NCBI GenBank assembly: GCA_036273455.1
Contig: DASUHP010000047.1
Span: 1 to 50,775, forward strand
Origin: CAIYRG01 sp036273455
Lineage (GTDB): Bacteria > Pseudomonadota > Alphaproteobacteria > Micropepsales > Micropepsaceae
Direction: 5' to 3'
Length of the DNA stretch: 50,775 nt
In this document: one piece after another, positions 27,104-35,461 of the stretch
How the letters are laid out: each line of letters opens with the position of its first letter
Position numbering within the stretch: the first letter of the stretch is position 1
The notes under the pieces: model-generated
Told to the model about the DNA's origin: nothing
The model's database searches: none
Seen by the model: the letters and a program-made list of their open reading frames with translations, nothing else
Position numbers and translations under genes: made by a program

Positions 27104-27421
27104 ATGCAGACCGATAACCGCTTCCTGGATGGCATGGCCCGCTTCCTGACCGATGCGGCGGGTGCGGCGCAGGCTTTCCGCGCTGAAATGGAAACTATGG
27201 TTAAGGCGCGTTTTGAGCGCCTGATCTCCGACCTGGATCTGGTCCAGCGGGATGAATTCGAGGCGGTGAAGGCAATGGCGGCGCGCGGCCGGGTGGAGAA
27301 CGAAAAGCTTGCTGCACGCGTGGTCAAACTGGAAACGGCGCTACGCAGCGCGAAGACGGCTAAAGGCCCATCTTCCGTCCGCAAAGTTCCGTCCGGCAAG
27401 CGCGCGAAAGGAAACCTGTGA
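27104..27421 (+). CDS. ubiK: Ubiquinone biosynthesis accessory factor UbiK (BMFP family)
   Basis: A 105-residue membrane-fusogenic (BMFP) protein. An amphipathic N-terminal helix (FLDGMARFLTDAAG) precedes a coiled coil with VQRDEFEAVKAMAARGRVEN and LAARVVKLE. UbiK is an accessory factor for ubiquinone synthesis under oxygen. The tail is Lys/Ser-rich. The start was set at the ATG giving MQTDNRF, the conserved family N-terminus. It is the first gene of a ubiK-ybjN-proC group and is divergent from lgt. Confidence 0.87.
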   Translation: MQTDNRFLDGMARFLTDAAGAAQAFRAEMETMVKARFERLISDLDLVQRDEFEAVKAMAARGRVENEKLAARVVKLETALRSAKTAKGPSSVRKVPSGKRAKGNL

Positions 27422-27540
27422 ATTGATCAATCCGTTCACGGTTCGCTTTACAAGCCTACGGGGGTGGCCCTTGTCAGCCGTCAAAATCTTGTGTCAGGCT
27501 GCTGCAACTGCTTCGTTCCAATGTGCCTCCAGGTAGAAAC

Positions 27541-28041
27541 ATGAAGCTAGCTGCTGCAGAACACACGCCTGTGCCGGAACATCCCCTCGACATGCTCGAA
27601 CAGGCGGTCGAGGAAAATGGCTGGCCGTTCGAACGCTCCGCCCGGGACGAAATCAATCTGACCGTCGGCGGCCGCTGGTGCGACTATCATCTTTGCTTCA
27701 CCTGGCGGGAGGACTTGCAGGCGCTGCACGTCTCGGCCGGGTTTGAGATGCGGGTAACGAGGGAGCGCAGGGCTGAGATCGCAGAATTGCTCGTCTCAAT
27801 CAATTCGCAGCTTTGGCTTGGCCATTTCGACCTTTGGGCCGAGGATGGCACCGTCCTGTTTCGCCACGTGCTGATCTTCCCCGATTCCCATGTCAGTGCC
27901 GCCCAGTGTGAAGCCCTGCTGCAACTCGCGGTCGAAGCCTGCGAACATTACTACCCCGCATTCCAGTTCGTGCTGTGGGGCGGCAAGACCGCAAAGGAGG
28001 CCTTGCAGGCCGCCATACTGGAATGTGCGGGACAGGCCTGA
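27541..28041 (+). CDS. YbjN domain protein
   Basis: A 166-residue soluble protein with the YbjN/type III chaperone-like fold. Characteristic blocks are DMLEQAVEENGWPFER, the strand pair GRWCDYHLCFTWREDLQALH, and the C-terminal helix LLQLAVEACEHYYPAFQFVL followed by WGGKTAKEAL. AGGTAG four bases before the ATG supports this start. The gene sits between ubiK and proC, a common alphaproteobacterial order. The molecular function of the family is not established. Confidence 0.85.
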   Translation: MKLAAAEHTPVPEHPLDMLEQAVEENGWPFERSARDEINLTVGGRWCDYHLCFTWREDLQALHVSAGFEMRVTRERRAEIAELLVSINSQLWLGHFDLWAEDGTVLFRHVLIFPDSHVSAAQCEALLQLAVEACEHYYPAFQFVLWGGKTAKEALQAAILECAGQA

Positions 28042-28116
28042 CCGAAGCATTTTCCGCCGAAGTAATGACCGGTCCGGCGCAGAAAACGCGCCCAATTCAA
28101 ACTAGACCAGACAGCC

Positions 28117-28947
28117 TTGCCCAACCGGAATAAAGGCGTCGTCCTGCTCCTTGGGGCAGGAAGGATGGGGTCCGCCCTGCTTCGCGGCTGGGTGGCGGCA
28201 GGAAAGCTCGACAGAATTTATGTCATTGAACCGCAGCCATCGAATGCGGTGAAACAGCTCGCGCATGAAAGGGCAGTCCAACTGATTGCGCCATCGGACC
28301 GTGGTGAAATTCCGGATGTCGACGCGGTGGTCCTGGCGATGAAGCCGCAAACCATCAAGACGCAGAGCCGGTTGCTGCAGGATTTGGGCGGACATGCACC
28401 GCTGGTGCTGTCGATCGCAGCCGGCGTCACGACCGGCTTTCTGCGTGCGCAGCTTGGAAGCAACGCCCGCGTGGTTCGCGCCATGCCGAACACACCGGGC
28501 GCGATCGGCAAAGGTATTACCGTGCTCCATGCCGGAACGGATGTTGAACCATCGCAGCGGCAGCTCGCGCAATCGCTGATGTCCGCGTTTGGCGAAATTC
28601 TGTGGCTCGATGACGAATCCCTGCTGGATGCGGTCACCGCGGTGTCCGGATCCGGCCCGGCCTATGTCTTTCTGATGGTCGAGGCATTGGCCGCGGCAGG
28701 ACGGGCAGAGGGCCTGGATTCGGCAACCGCGGAAAAGCTTGCGCGATTCACCGTGTCAGGCGCAGGGGCGCTGGTTGCCAATGATCCGCGCCCGGCCGAA
28801 GAGTTGCGGCGCGATGTCACCAGTCCCGGCGGAACGACCGAAGCGGCACTTGGTGTGTTGGCCGCCGCGGACGGAATGATGAGTCTCATCAAGCGTGCTG
28901 TGGCCGCGGCCACGATCCGGGGCAAATCGCTCGGCAAGAGCAGCTAG
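28117..28947 (+). CDS. proC: Pyrroline-5-carboxylate reductase
   Basis: A 276-residue NAD(P)H-dependent enzyme for the last step of proline synthesis. The Rossmann motif LLLGAGRMGSALL is near the N-terminus, followed by VLAMKPQ, the block AMPNTPGAIGKG, and the signature TSPGGTTEAALGVL. The start is TTG: there is no ATG upstream in frame before a stop, and the protein begins in the normal place. It follows the ybjN-like gene by 75 bases. Confidence 0.94.
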   Translation: MPNRNKGVVLLLGAGRMGSALLRGWVAAGKLDRIYVIEPQPSNAVKQLAHERAVQLIAPSDRGEIPDVDAVVLAMKPQTIKTQSRLLQDLGGHAPLVLSIAAGVTTGFLRAQLGSNARVVRAMPNTPGAIGKGITVLHAGTDVEPSQRQLAQSLMSAFGEILWLDDESLLDAVTAVSGSGPAYVFLMVEALAAAGRAEGLDSATAEKLARFTVSGAGALVANDPRPAEELRRDVTSPGGTTEAALGVLAAADGMMSLIKRAVAAATIRGKSLGKSS

Positions 28948-28950
28948 TTA

Positions 28951-29181
28951 TCAGCGGGCGTCGGGCCGTGTTGGCCGTTGGCTTTGTGGCGAACGGTGGT
29001 AATCAAATCGTCCGCTATCGTTTTGGCTTTGAGATTCAGGTGAAGGTTCGCACAGAGCGATCCATTGCTGCGCCAGTGTGAACCATCGCGATCGCAACAA
29101 AGGATCGTCCGATCGTTCTGCCATTTTTCGGCAGAGGTCCGCATTGTCGAGCCATTCGGCCTGTTTTTGCTTGTCACCCAT
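28951..29181 (-). CDS. Small hypothetical protein with helical repeat-like core
   Basis: A 76-residue soluble protein. The core LCRKMAERSDDPLLRSRW followed by FTLAQQWIAL resembles short helical proteins common in alphaproteobacteria (pattern C-R-x-M/L-A, then D-P-x-x-R, then A-x-x-W). The remainder is polar and basic. AAGG seven bases before the ATG supports translation. It converges with proC three bases away. I do not recognise a function. Confidence 0.6.
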   Translation of the reverse strand: MGDKQKQAEWLDNADLCRKMAERSDDPLLRSRWFTLAQQWIALCEPSPESQSQNDSGRFDYHRSPQSQRPTRPDAR

Positions 29182-29221
29182 TTGCGACCTTAGCCCTGGC
29201 ACAAGTTGAAAACGTGGTGGC

Positions 29222-29479
29222 TTAGTTGCCGGTTCCCTGGTGTTTCTTATTGATCCACCTGAGCATGGTGACCACAACCACCGGCACCGTCTGAACGCCG
29301 CTTGCGGAAGTGCCATTGAATTCGTGCCGTTCCAGACAGCGCTCAACTTTGCCTTCGATCGTGCCGCCGTGGAACGGTATCGCAATGCGGTTTTGATCGC
29401 AGGGCGCGTCACCCGGATAAATATCCGGCAGATCGACCACAGTGCCGTCGGTTTTTCTGAGCCGAACAATGTAAGGCAT
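29222..29479 (-). CDS. Small hypothetical protein
   Basis: An 85-residue protein that begins MPYIVRLRKTDGTVVDLP and has a moderately hydrophobic strand near the C-terminus (VQTVPVVVVTML) followed by a basic end. Two cysteines are present. GGGAG stands six to seven bases before the ATG, which supports a real gene. It lies between two small minus-strand genes but is separated enough to be independent. No family is recognised. Confidence 0.55.
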   Translation of the reverse strand: MPYIVRLRKTDGTVVDLPDIYPGDAPCDQNRIAIPFHGGTIEGKVERCLERHEFNGTSASGVQTVPVVVVTMLRWINKKHQGTGN

Positions 29480-29575
29480 CGCGTGCTCCCGGCGCGTGTC
29501 AAAGGCGGATTGTGGCGAGGCCGTCGTTGCGGCCTCGCCGAATGCCCGAAAACTGTTCTGACGCGGTGCGCCCGA

Positions 29576-29992
29576 TCAGCCGACGGCGCCGCCCGCATCC
29601 GGGAAGCGGACCACGGTCTTGCCGGGGACATGGACGGTGACCGTCTTCTCGCCTGCGCCCGCGACGTCCGACGCGACGCGATAGGTTCCAGGCGGCAGCA
29701 TCATCAGCACCCACGGGCCGGCGCAGTGCACGGACAAATTTTGCCCGTTGCCGGTAACGTTGACTGTCTCATCGCCGAGATACTGGCCGCCACGGCCGGC
29801 GAATTCCAGGCGCAGGGAATAATTGTTCCACTCGGGGTTCATGCGCGAGTCGCTGGTGACTCCGGTGCAGGCGGTCTGAACGCCGTTAACGTCCATGGAT
29901 TGGCCGTCGGGAAGCGAATTCGTCTGCGCGTAAGCCACGCCCGTGGCTGCCAATCCGGCCAGAAGGATTGCGGCTTTGGGTGCGAATCTCAT
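29576..29992 (-). CDS. Small secreted two-cysteine protein (paralogue of 22649-23095)
   Basis: A 138-residue exported protein. The signal peptide (MRFAPKAAILLAGLAATGVA, cleaved about YAQ) is followed by a beta-rich domain. CAGPWVLMMLPPGTYRV, then VAGAGEKTV and HVP, matches the same C-terminal layout in the protein at 22649-23095. The mature form again has only two Cys, in ACTG and HCAG. AAAGGAG seven bases before the ATG is a near-perfect ribosome site, suggesting strong translation. A longer upstream frame lacks the signal peptide start. Function unknown; a carboxypeptidase-regulatory-like fold is inferred. Confidence 0.75.
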   Translation of the reverse strand: MRFAPKAAILLAGLAATGVAYAQTNSLPDGQSMDVNGVQTACTGVTSDSRMNPEWNNYSLRLEFAGRGGQYLGDETVNVTGNGQNLSVHCAGPWVLMMLPPGTYRVASDVAGAGEKTVTVHVPGKTVVRFPDAGGAVG

Positions 29993-30333
29993 CTTGTATC
30001 TCCTTTGCAATGCCGGCCCAAAAGGGCGTGAGCACCAGCTTTGAAAAGGAAACTCCGCCAAACAGGGCCCGTTCCAATCGGGTTCCCGGCCGGGAACCAG
30101 GTGGGGGCGGTGGCATTTGCCTGAAATCTGGCGGAACTACGGAAGCTTGAGTTTCACTGTGGCTTTTGTAAGATTAAGGGGCAACGGTCTGTTCGAAGAA
30201 GCGCGCCTGTTTTGCCCCGACTCGCTTGAAGCGCGCCCCGGACGAGACAGCTTAACTTCCAAATAGGATAGTTCCGGAGCAAATGCGCCTGGCATGTTGC
30301 CGCGGCGCTGGCGATTGTTGAGCAGGAGCAGTC
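29993..30333. other. Gene-free stretch upstream of the cold-shock gene
   Basis: About 340 bases without a supported gene between the divergent secreted-protein and cold-shock genes. It holds a perfect 18-base palindrome (30081-30098), flanked by an outer inverted repeat TCCGCCA / TGGCGGA (30054-30060, 30129-30135). The right part probably forms a long cold-shock leader; an AGGAG precedes the ATG. I saw no convincing -35/-10 pair by eye. Confidence 0.5.
30081..30098. promoter_or_regulatory. Perfect 18-bp palindrome
   Basis: GGTTCCCGGCCGGGAACC reads the same on both strands. It lies about 90 bases before the secreted-protein start on one side and about 235 before the cold-shock ATG on the other. 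It could be an operator for a dimeric regulator, a hairpin in either leader, or a methylation target. No regulator gene is adjacent. Confidence 0.45.
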
Positions 30334-30537
30334 ATGGCAGTCGGAACGGTCAAGTTTTTCAATACGGCGAAGGGGTACGGGTTCATCTCTCCTGAGGGTG
30401 GAGGAAAAGACGTGTTTGTTCATGCCACTGCGGTTGAGGCTGCAGGCATGCGCACGTTGAACGAGGGGCAGAAGGTGGCGTTTGACATTCAGCCGGACGC
30501 GCGCGGGGCCAAGGCGGTCAATCTGCGCGCCGCCTGA
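30334..30537 (+). CDS. Cold-shock domain protein (CspA family)
   Basis: A 67-residue single CSD protein that binds single-stranded RNA/DNA. RNP1 is KGYGFI (13-18) and RNP2 is DVFVHATA (26-33). VKFFNTAKGYGF and the ending AVNLRAA are family-typical. AGGAG precedes the ATG, and a strong terminator follows directly, so it is monocistronic. A long 5' leader is likely, as in other csp genes. Confidence 0.96.
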   Translation: MAVGTVKFFNTAKGYGFISPEGGGKDVFVHATAVEAAGMRTLNEGQKVAFDIQPDARGAKAVNLRAA

Positions 30538-30558
30538 ACCGGCAAATTCGAACAATCA

Positions 30559-30591
30559 GGGCGGCGCGGGAAACCTCGCCGCCCTTTTTTT
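30559..30591 (+). terminator. Rho-independent terminator of the cold-shock gene
   Basis: GGGCGGCG and CGCCGCCC form a perfect eight-base GC stem with a ten-base loop, followed at once by a run of seven T. This is a textbook intrinsic terminator 21 bases past the cold-shock stop, and it separates that gene from the GST gene. Confidence 0.92.
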
Positions 30592-30610
30592 GTCTTCACG
30601 GAGGAATCGG

Positions 30611-31225
30611 ATGCTGACGCTTCACCAAATGCAGGAATCGGGTAATTGCTACAAGGTGCGGCTTGCGGCCCGGCAGCTCGGAATCCCGCTTCGTTTGAAG
30701 GACTATCCGTTCGGCGCGGGGAAAACCCGCACAGCGGAGTTCCTGGCGAAGAACCCGAATGGCCGCGTGCCGCTGCTGGAACTTGAGGATGGCCAATGTC
30801 TGCCGGAATCGGGCGCGATCCTGTTTTATCTGGCGGAACGTACTGCGCTGTTGCCCGGCGACAGGCTCGCGCGGGCGCAGGCGCTGCAATGGATGTTTTT
30901 CGAGCAATATGAGCACGAGCCCTATATCGCAGTGGCCCGACGCTGGCTGAAGTTTGAGACAAAAGAGTCGCTCGCCGCGAAGCAGCATCTGGTTCCCGAA
31001 TGGCATGCGAAGGGAAATGCCGCGCTTGGCGTGATGGAGAGTCATCTCGCGAAGCATGACTGGTTCGCCGGCGGGCAATACTCGATCGCCGACATTGCGT
31101 TGTATGGATACACGCATGCCGCAGAAGATGGCGGGTTTGATCTCGCGCGCTACCCCGCGGTTTCGTCGTGGTTGAAACGTGTTGCGGCGCAGCCCAACTA
31201 CATATCTCTAAATGAAAGCTGGTGA
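30611..31225 (+). CDS. Glutathione S-transferase family protein
   Basis: A 204-residue GST. The N-terminal thioredoxin fold opens MLTLHQMQESGNCYKVR, in which Ser/Cys residues take the catalytic position. The cis-Pro and glutathione-binding segment is GRVPLLELEDGQCLPESGAI. The helical domain shows YSIADIALYGYTHAAEDGG. GGAGG six bases upstream supports the ATG; a longer frame would run back through the terminator. It overlaps the next gene, cutA. Substrate unknown. Confidence 0.9.
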   Translation: MLTLHQMQESGNCYKVRLAARQLGIPLRLKDYPFGAGKTRTAEFLAKNPNGRVPLLELEDGQCLPESGAILFYLAERTALLPGDRLARAQALQWMFFEQYEHEPYIAVARRWLKFETKESLAAKQHLVPEWHAKGNAALGVMESHLAKHDWFAGGQYSIADIALYGYTHAAEDGGFDLARYPAVSSWLKRVAAQPNYISLNESW

Positions 31226-31575
31226 TGGAGATGGCCGAGTACTCAAATGAGTTCTGTTTTGTCTATTCGACCTATCCCAATCTGGAGACAGCCCGCGCGG
31301 CAGCGCGACTCGCTGTCGATCAGAAGCTCGCGGCCTGCGTGAACATCTATGCGAAGATGCTGAGCATCTATGTGTGGCAGGGCAAAACGGAAGAGAGCGC
31401 CGAACATGCGGTCTTCTTCAAGACCCGCCGTTCGCTGGTGGAAAAACTGATCAGCGCGCTTTGGTCCGAGCACACATATGAACTGCCAAGTTTCGTCGTG
31501 CTCCCTCTCGAAGGCGGCAGCAGCGATTATCTCGCCTGGGTCCGCGAACAAACCGAACAGCCGACCACGGTTTGA
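31225..31575 (+). CDS. cutA: Divalent cation tolerance protein CutA
   Basis: A 116-residue trimeric CutA1 protein. Hallmarks are VYSTYPNLETARAAARLAVD, LAACVNIY, and SIYVWQGKTEESAEHAVFFK, then TYELPSFVVLPLE with the strand-forming C-terminus. Family members bind divalent metals, though the cellular role is debated. The start overlaps the GST stop (TGATG); GTG three bases earlier or ATG six bases later are also possible. It converges with trpS. Confidence 0.9.
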   Translation: MEMAEYSNEFCFVYSTYPNLETARAAARLAVDQKLAACVNIYAKMLSIYVWQGKTEESAEHAVFFKTRRSLVEKLISALWSEHTYELPSFVVLPLEGGSSDYLAWVREQTEQPTTV

Positions 31576-31577
31576 TC

Positions 31578-32597
31578 TTACCCCACGAACCCGACCCGTT
31601 CGCGGACTTCGCGCAGGACCGGGTCGGCGATCAGGCGTGCGCGGGCGGCACCGTCGGCGAGAATGCGGTCGAGTTCGGCGCGGTCGGTGAGATAGCTCCG
31701 CATTTTTTCGCCGATCGGCATCAGCTTTGCCACGGCCAGATCCGCCAATGCATTCTTGAATGCCGAAAATTGCGCGCCGGCATATTCGGCAAGCACCAGC
31801 TCCGGCGTTTTATCCGATAGCCCGGCATAGATGTTGATCAGATTCTCCGCTTCCGGACGGCTCGCCATGTTCTCTTTGCTGTTCGGCATCGCATGCGGAT
31901 CGGTTTTGGCTTTGCGGATCTTCTGCGCAATCGCGTCGACATCGTCCGACAGATTGATGCGCGAATAATCCGACTCATCGGATTTGGACATTTTCTTGGT
32001 CCCGTCGCGCAGACTCATCACGCGCGTACCCGGACCGGTGATGAAGGGCTCGGGCAGCGGGAAAAAATCCGGGGCGGAAAAATCATTGTTGAATTTCTGC
32101 GCAATATCGCGCGCCAGTTCGAGATGCTGCTTCTGGTCCTCACCGACCGGCACATGTGTTGCGCGATAGGCGAGAATGTCGGCCGCCATCAGATTGGGAT
32201 AGACGAACAGCCCGACCGAGGCGTTCTCGCGATGCTTGCCGGCCTTGTCCTTGAACTGCGTCATGCGGTTGAGCCAGCCCATACGGGCGACGCAATTGAA
32301 CACCCACGCGAGTTCGGCATGCGCGACGACCTGCGACTGATTGAACAGGATCGACCGCTCCGGATCGATACCGATCGCGAGACAGGCCGCCGCGACCTCA
32401 CGGGTGGCGGCCGACAATTCAGCCGGCTCCTGCCAGACCGTGATCGCGTGCATGTCCACGACGCAATAGATGCAGGGCATGCTTTCCTGCAGCTTCACCC
32501 AGTTCTTCATCGCGCCGAGATAATTTCCGAGGTGCAGTTTCCCGGTAGGCTGGATTCCGGAAAAGACAAGCGGCCGGTGTTTGGTGTTTTCGCTCAT
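31578..32597 (-). CDS. trpS: Tryptophanyl-tRNA synthetase
   Basis: A 339-residue class Ic synthetase. The HIGH-like motif is in QPTGKLHLGNYLGA (16-29) and the KMSKS loop is KKMSKSDESDYSRI. Other blocks are VVDMHAITVWQ, VYPNLMAADILAYRATHVPV and GEDQKQHLELARDIA. It lies 23 bases downstream of glnD, so the two are likely co-transcribed. Confidence 0.96.
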   Translation of the reverse strand: MSENTKHRPLVFSGIQPTGKLHLGNYLGAMKNWVKLQESMPCIYCVVDMHAITVWQEPAELSAATREVAAACLAIGIDPERSILFNQSQVVAHAELAWVFNCVARMGWLNRMTQFKDKAGKHRENASVGLFVYPNLMAADILAYRATHVPVGEDQKQHLELARDIAQKFNNDFSAPDFFPLPEPFITGPGTRVMSLRDGTKKMSKSDESDYSRINLSDDVDAIAQKIRKAKTDPHAMPNSKENMASRPEAENLINIYAGLSDKTPELVLAEYAGAQFSAFKNALADLAVAKLMPIGEKMRSYLTDRAELDRILADGAARARLIADPVLREVRERVGFVG

Positions 32598-32620
32598 GAG
32601 CCGCGGCTTATCGCAAAGGC

Positions 32621-35395
32621 TCAGACCGCCATCAAGGTCTCGTTTTCCAGCATCTTGATCAGCCGCGCTTCGATATCGGCGCGACGCGGGGCGTTGGCCA
32701 GTTTGTGGCCGAAGCCGTCCCGCACATAGAAAACATCGACCGCGAGCTCGCCGTAAGTCACGACAACGGCCGAGGATATACTTAAGCCCGCCTCGAACAG
32801 CACGCGCGTGATGTCATAGAGCAGGCCGATGCGATCGGTGCTTTCGACTTCGATCACCGTCGAGGCAACCGATGCATCATTGTCGAACTGCACCCGCGAG
32901 CCGCGCTTGAACGCCGCGGCGCGTTTGGCCTGCGGCCGCTTCGCGAGTAATTCCCTCGGTTTGATTTCGCCAGACAGGGTGCGCGCGATTGTCTGCCGCA
33001 GCCGCTCGATCCGCCCGCCATCGCCAAATGGGCCGCCGGAAGCGTCCTGGACGCGGAACACATCGAGCGCATAGCCATCGGATGTGGTGAAGATCTTCGC
33101 GCCTGCGATCGAGCCGTTGGAGACCGAAATCGCCCCGGCCAGACGTGAGAACAGACCGGGATGGTCCGGCGTGTAGATGACGATTTCGCTGATCCCGCTG
33201 GCCGGGTCTTCGGTGGCGCCAATGGCAAGTTTTTCGCCTTTTGCGTCGGCATCGCGCATCAGGCGCGCGTGCCATGCCAGGTCGTCGGCGCCGAAAGCGA
33301 GCCAATACGCATCATAATGGCGCGACAGGGCCTGCTGCCGCTCGGCCGCGGTGAAATTGCCGAGGTTGGCCTCAAGTTCGGTTTTCGCTTCCTCGACGCG
33401 CGTGGAGCGGGTGGGCTGGGCGTCGCCGCCCGATATCAGAGTCTCGGATTCGTAATACAGGTCACGCAAAAGCTGCGCCTTCCAGCCGTTCCACACGCCG
33501 GGGCCGACGGCACGGATATCCGCAGCGGTGAGGATCAGGAGCAATCGCAGCCGTTCCGGCGTTTGCACCGCATGGACGAAATTCTGCACCGTGCGGGGAT
33601 CGGAGACGTCGCGTTTTTGCGCCGCGTCGCTCATCACCAGATGATTGCGCACCAGCCATGACACGGTCGCAGTCGCGGCCGGTGACAGACCCAGCCGCGG
33701 GCAAACCGATTCCGCCATGGCGGCGCCAACTTCCGAATGATCGCCGGGCAGCCCCTTGGCCATATCGTGCAGCAGACCGGCAACAAAGAGAACTTCGCGC
33801 GACTGGATACGCTTGATGAGATCGCTGACCAGCGGCAGTTCATCGCGCAATTCGCCGCGTTCCATGCGCGCCAGATTGCCGATGGTGAAGAGCAGATGCT
33901 CATCCACGGTGTAGTGATGGTACATGTTGAACTGCATCAGCGCGACGACGCGCCCGAATTCGGGCATGAAGCGGCCCATCACGCCTGCTTCGTTCATGCG
34001 CCGGAGCGCCGTTTCGGGATTTCTCCGCGAACAGAGAATTTCAAGAAACAGCCGGTTGGCTGCCGGATCGTTTCTGAGATCCTCGCCGATCAGATCGAGT
34101 TTGCGCGTGACCGAACGTAGCGTCGCGGGGTGAATGTCCAGCCCCTTGGAATCGGCGACATGGAACAGGCGGATGAGATTGACCGGATTTTCCCGGAACA
34201 ATCCGGACCGCGCCGCAAGCCGGCCGTTTTCAACATAGAACTCGTCTGTCGCGCTGCGCAGTTTGAGGAATCCTGGAATCAGCCGGCGAACCGAGGGGTG
34301 GTCCTTGCGGTACTGTTCTTCCAATGCGGCGCAGAAAATTCGTGTCAGATCGCCAACATCCTTGGCGACCAGGAAGTAGCTGCGCATGAAGCGTTCGACC
34401 GCGCGGTGCATGCTGGCGTCGGTATAGCCCAGACGTTTGGCGATCTCCGGCTGGACATCGAAGGAAAGGCGTTCTTCGGCACGTCCGGCGAGATAATGCA
34501 GTTGGCAGCGCACCGTCCATAACCAGGCTTCCGCCTTTTGGAAGGTCTTGTATTCCTGCTTGGTGAACACGCCATGCGCAACGAGATCGCTGGGATCGGT
34601 GACGCGATAAAGATATTTGCCGATCCAGTAGAGCGTTTGCAGGTCTCGTAAGCCCCCTTTGCCGTCCTTGACGTTCGGCTCGACCAGATACCGGCTCTCA
34701 CCCTGCCGCGCATGGCGCGCGTCGCGCTCTGCGAGCTTCGCGGCGACAAATTCCTGGCCGCTGCCGGTCGCGATCTCGCCCCAGAACTTGTCCCACAATT
34801 CGTCGAACAGCGGACGGTCGCCGCTCAGGAAGCGCGCCTCCAGCAGCGAGGTACGGATCGTCACGTCTTCCTTGGCCAGCCGCAGGCATTCCGGGACCGA
34901 GCGCGTGGCGTGGCCGACTTTGAGTCCCATGTCCCACAGCATGTGCAGTACGGACTCGATCACGCTTTGATCCCAGGCCGTCTCCTTGAACGGCCGGATG
35001 AACAGGAGATCGATGTCGGACGAAGGCGCCAGCATGCCGCGGCCATAGCCGCCGGTAGCGACGATCGCCAGCCGTTCGGACGTCGTCGGATTTGGCGCCG
35101 GGTAAAAATGGCGGGTGGCGAGATCGTAGATGACCTGGATCGTCGTATCCTGCAACGCGGATAGCGCACGCGCCACCGCCACTCCCGGGCTGACGCCTGA
35201 CTCAAGACCGGCCCGAATTTTTTCGCGCGCGGCTTGAAATGCCCTTTTGATTTCCTCCAGCGCGTGTTTTCGCAGAGTGCTGCGATCGGATTCGTAACGC
35301 GCGAACGCCGCCAGATCCCTGCGCAGCGCATCGCCATCCATCGGCTGCGCGCCGTCACTCGCTGCGGAAATCAGAAAATCAGGCGCCACGCCCAT
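32621..35395 (-). CDS. glnD: Bifunctional PII uridylyltransferase/uridylyl-removing enzyme
   Basis: A 924-residue nitrogen sensor that uridylylates or deuridylylates PII in response to glutamine. The nucleotidyltransferase motif GGYGRGMLAPSSDIDLLF is at 115-132. A GlnE-like linker follows, then the HD hydrolase motif AGLLHDMAKGLPGDHSEVG. Two ACT domains close the protein: DHPGLFSRLAGAISVSNGSI, and DRIGLLYDITRVLFEAGLSI (from about 845). All domains are full length. It precedes trpS and is divergent from an alcohol dehydrogenase gene. Confidence 0.95.
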   Translation of the reverse strand: MGVAPDFLISAASDGAQPMDGDALRRDLAAFARYESDRSTLRKHALEEIKRAFQAAREKIRAGLESGVSPGVAVARALSALQDTTIQVIYDLATRHFYPAPNPTTSERLAIVATGGYGRGMLAPSSDIDLLFIRPFKETAWDQSVIESVLHMLWDMGLKVGHATRSVPECLRLAKEDVTIRTSLLEARFLSGDRPLFDELWDKFWGEIATGSGQEFVAAKLAERDARHARQGESRYLVEPNVKDGKGGLRDLQTLYWIGKYLYRVTDPSDLVAHGVFTKQEYKTFQKAEAWLWTVRCQLHYLAGRAEERLSFDVQPEIAKRLGYTDASMHRAVERFMRSYFLVAKDVGDLTRIFCAALEEQYRKDHPSVRRLIPGFLKLRSATDEFYVENGRLAARSGLFRENPVNLIRLFHVADSKGLDIHPATLRSVTRKLDLIGEDLRNDPAANRLFLEILCSRRNPETALRRMNEAGVMGRFMPEFGRVVALMQFNMYHHYTVDEHLLFTIGNLARMERGELRDELPLVSDLIKRIQSREVLFVAGLLHDMAKGLPGDHSEVGAAMAESVCPRLGLSPAATATVSWLVRNHLVMSDAAQKRDVSDPRTVQNFVHAVQTPERLRLLLILTAADIRAVGPGVWNGWKAQLLRDLYYESETLISGGDAQPTRSTRVEEAKTELEANLGNFTAAERQQALSRHYDAYWLAFGADDLAWHARLMRDADAKGEKLAIGATEDPASGISEIVIYTPDHPGLFSRLAGAISVSNGSIAGAKIFTTSDGYALDVFRVQDASGGPFGDGGRIERLRQTIARTLSGEIKPRELLAKRPQAKRAAAFKRGSRVQFDNDASVASTVIEVESTDRIGLLYDITRVLFEAGLSISSAVVVTYGELAVDVFYVRDGFGHKLANAPRRADIEARLIKMLENETLMAV

Positions 35396-35461
35396 CGGTT
35401 TGATCCGGTCCTTCTCGCAGATACAATGACTGCCTGTTTATCAAACGCAAGCGGCACATCC

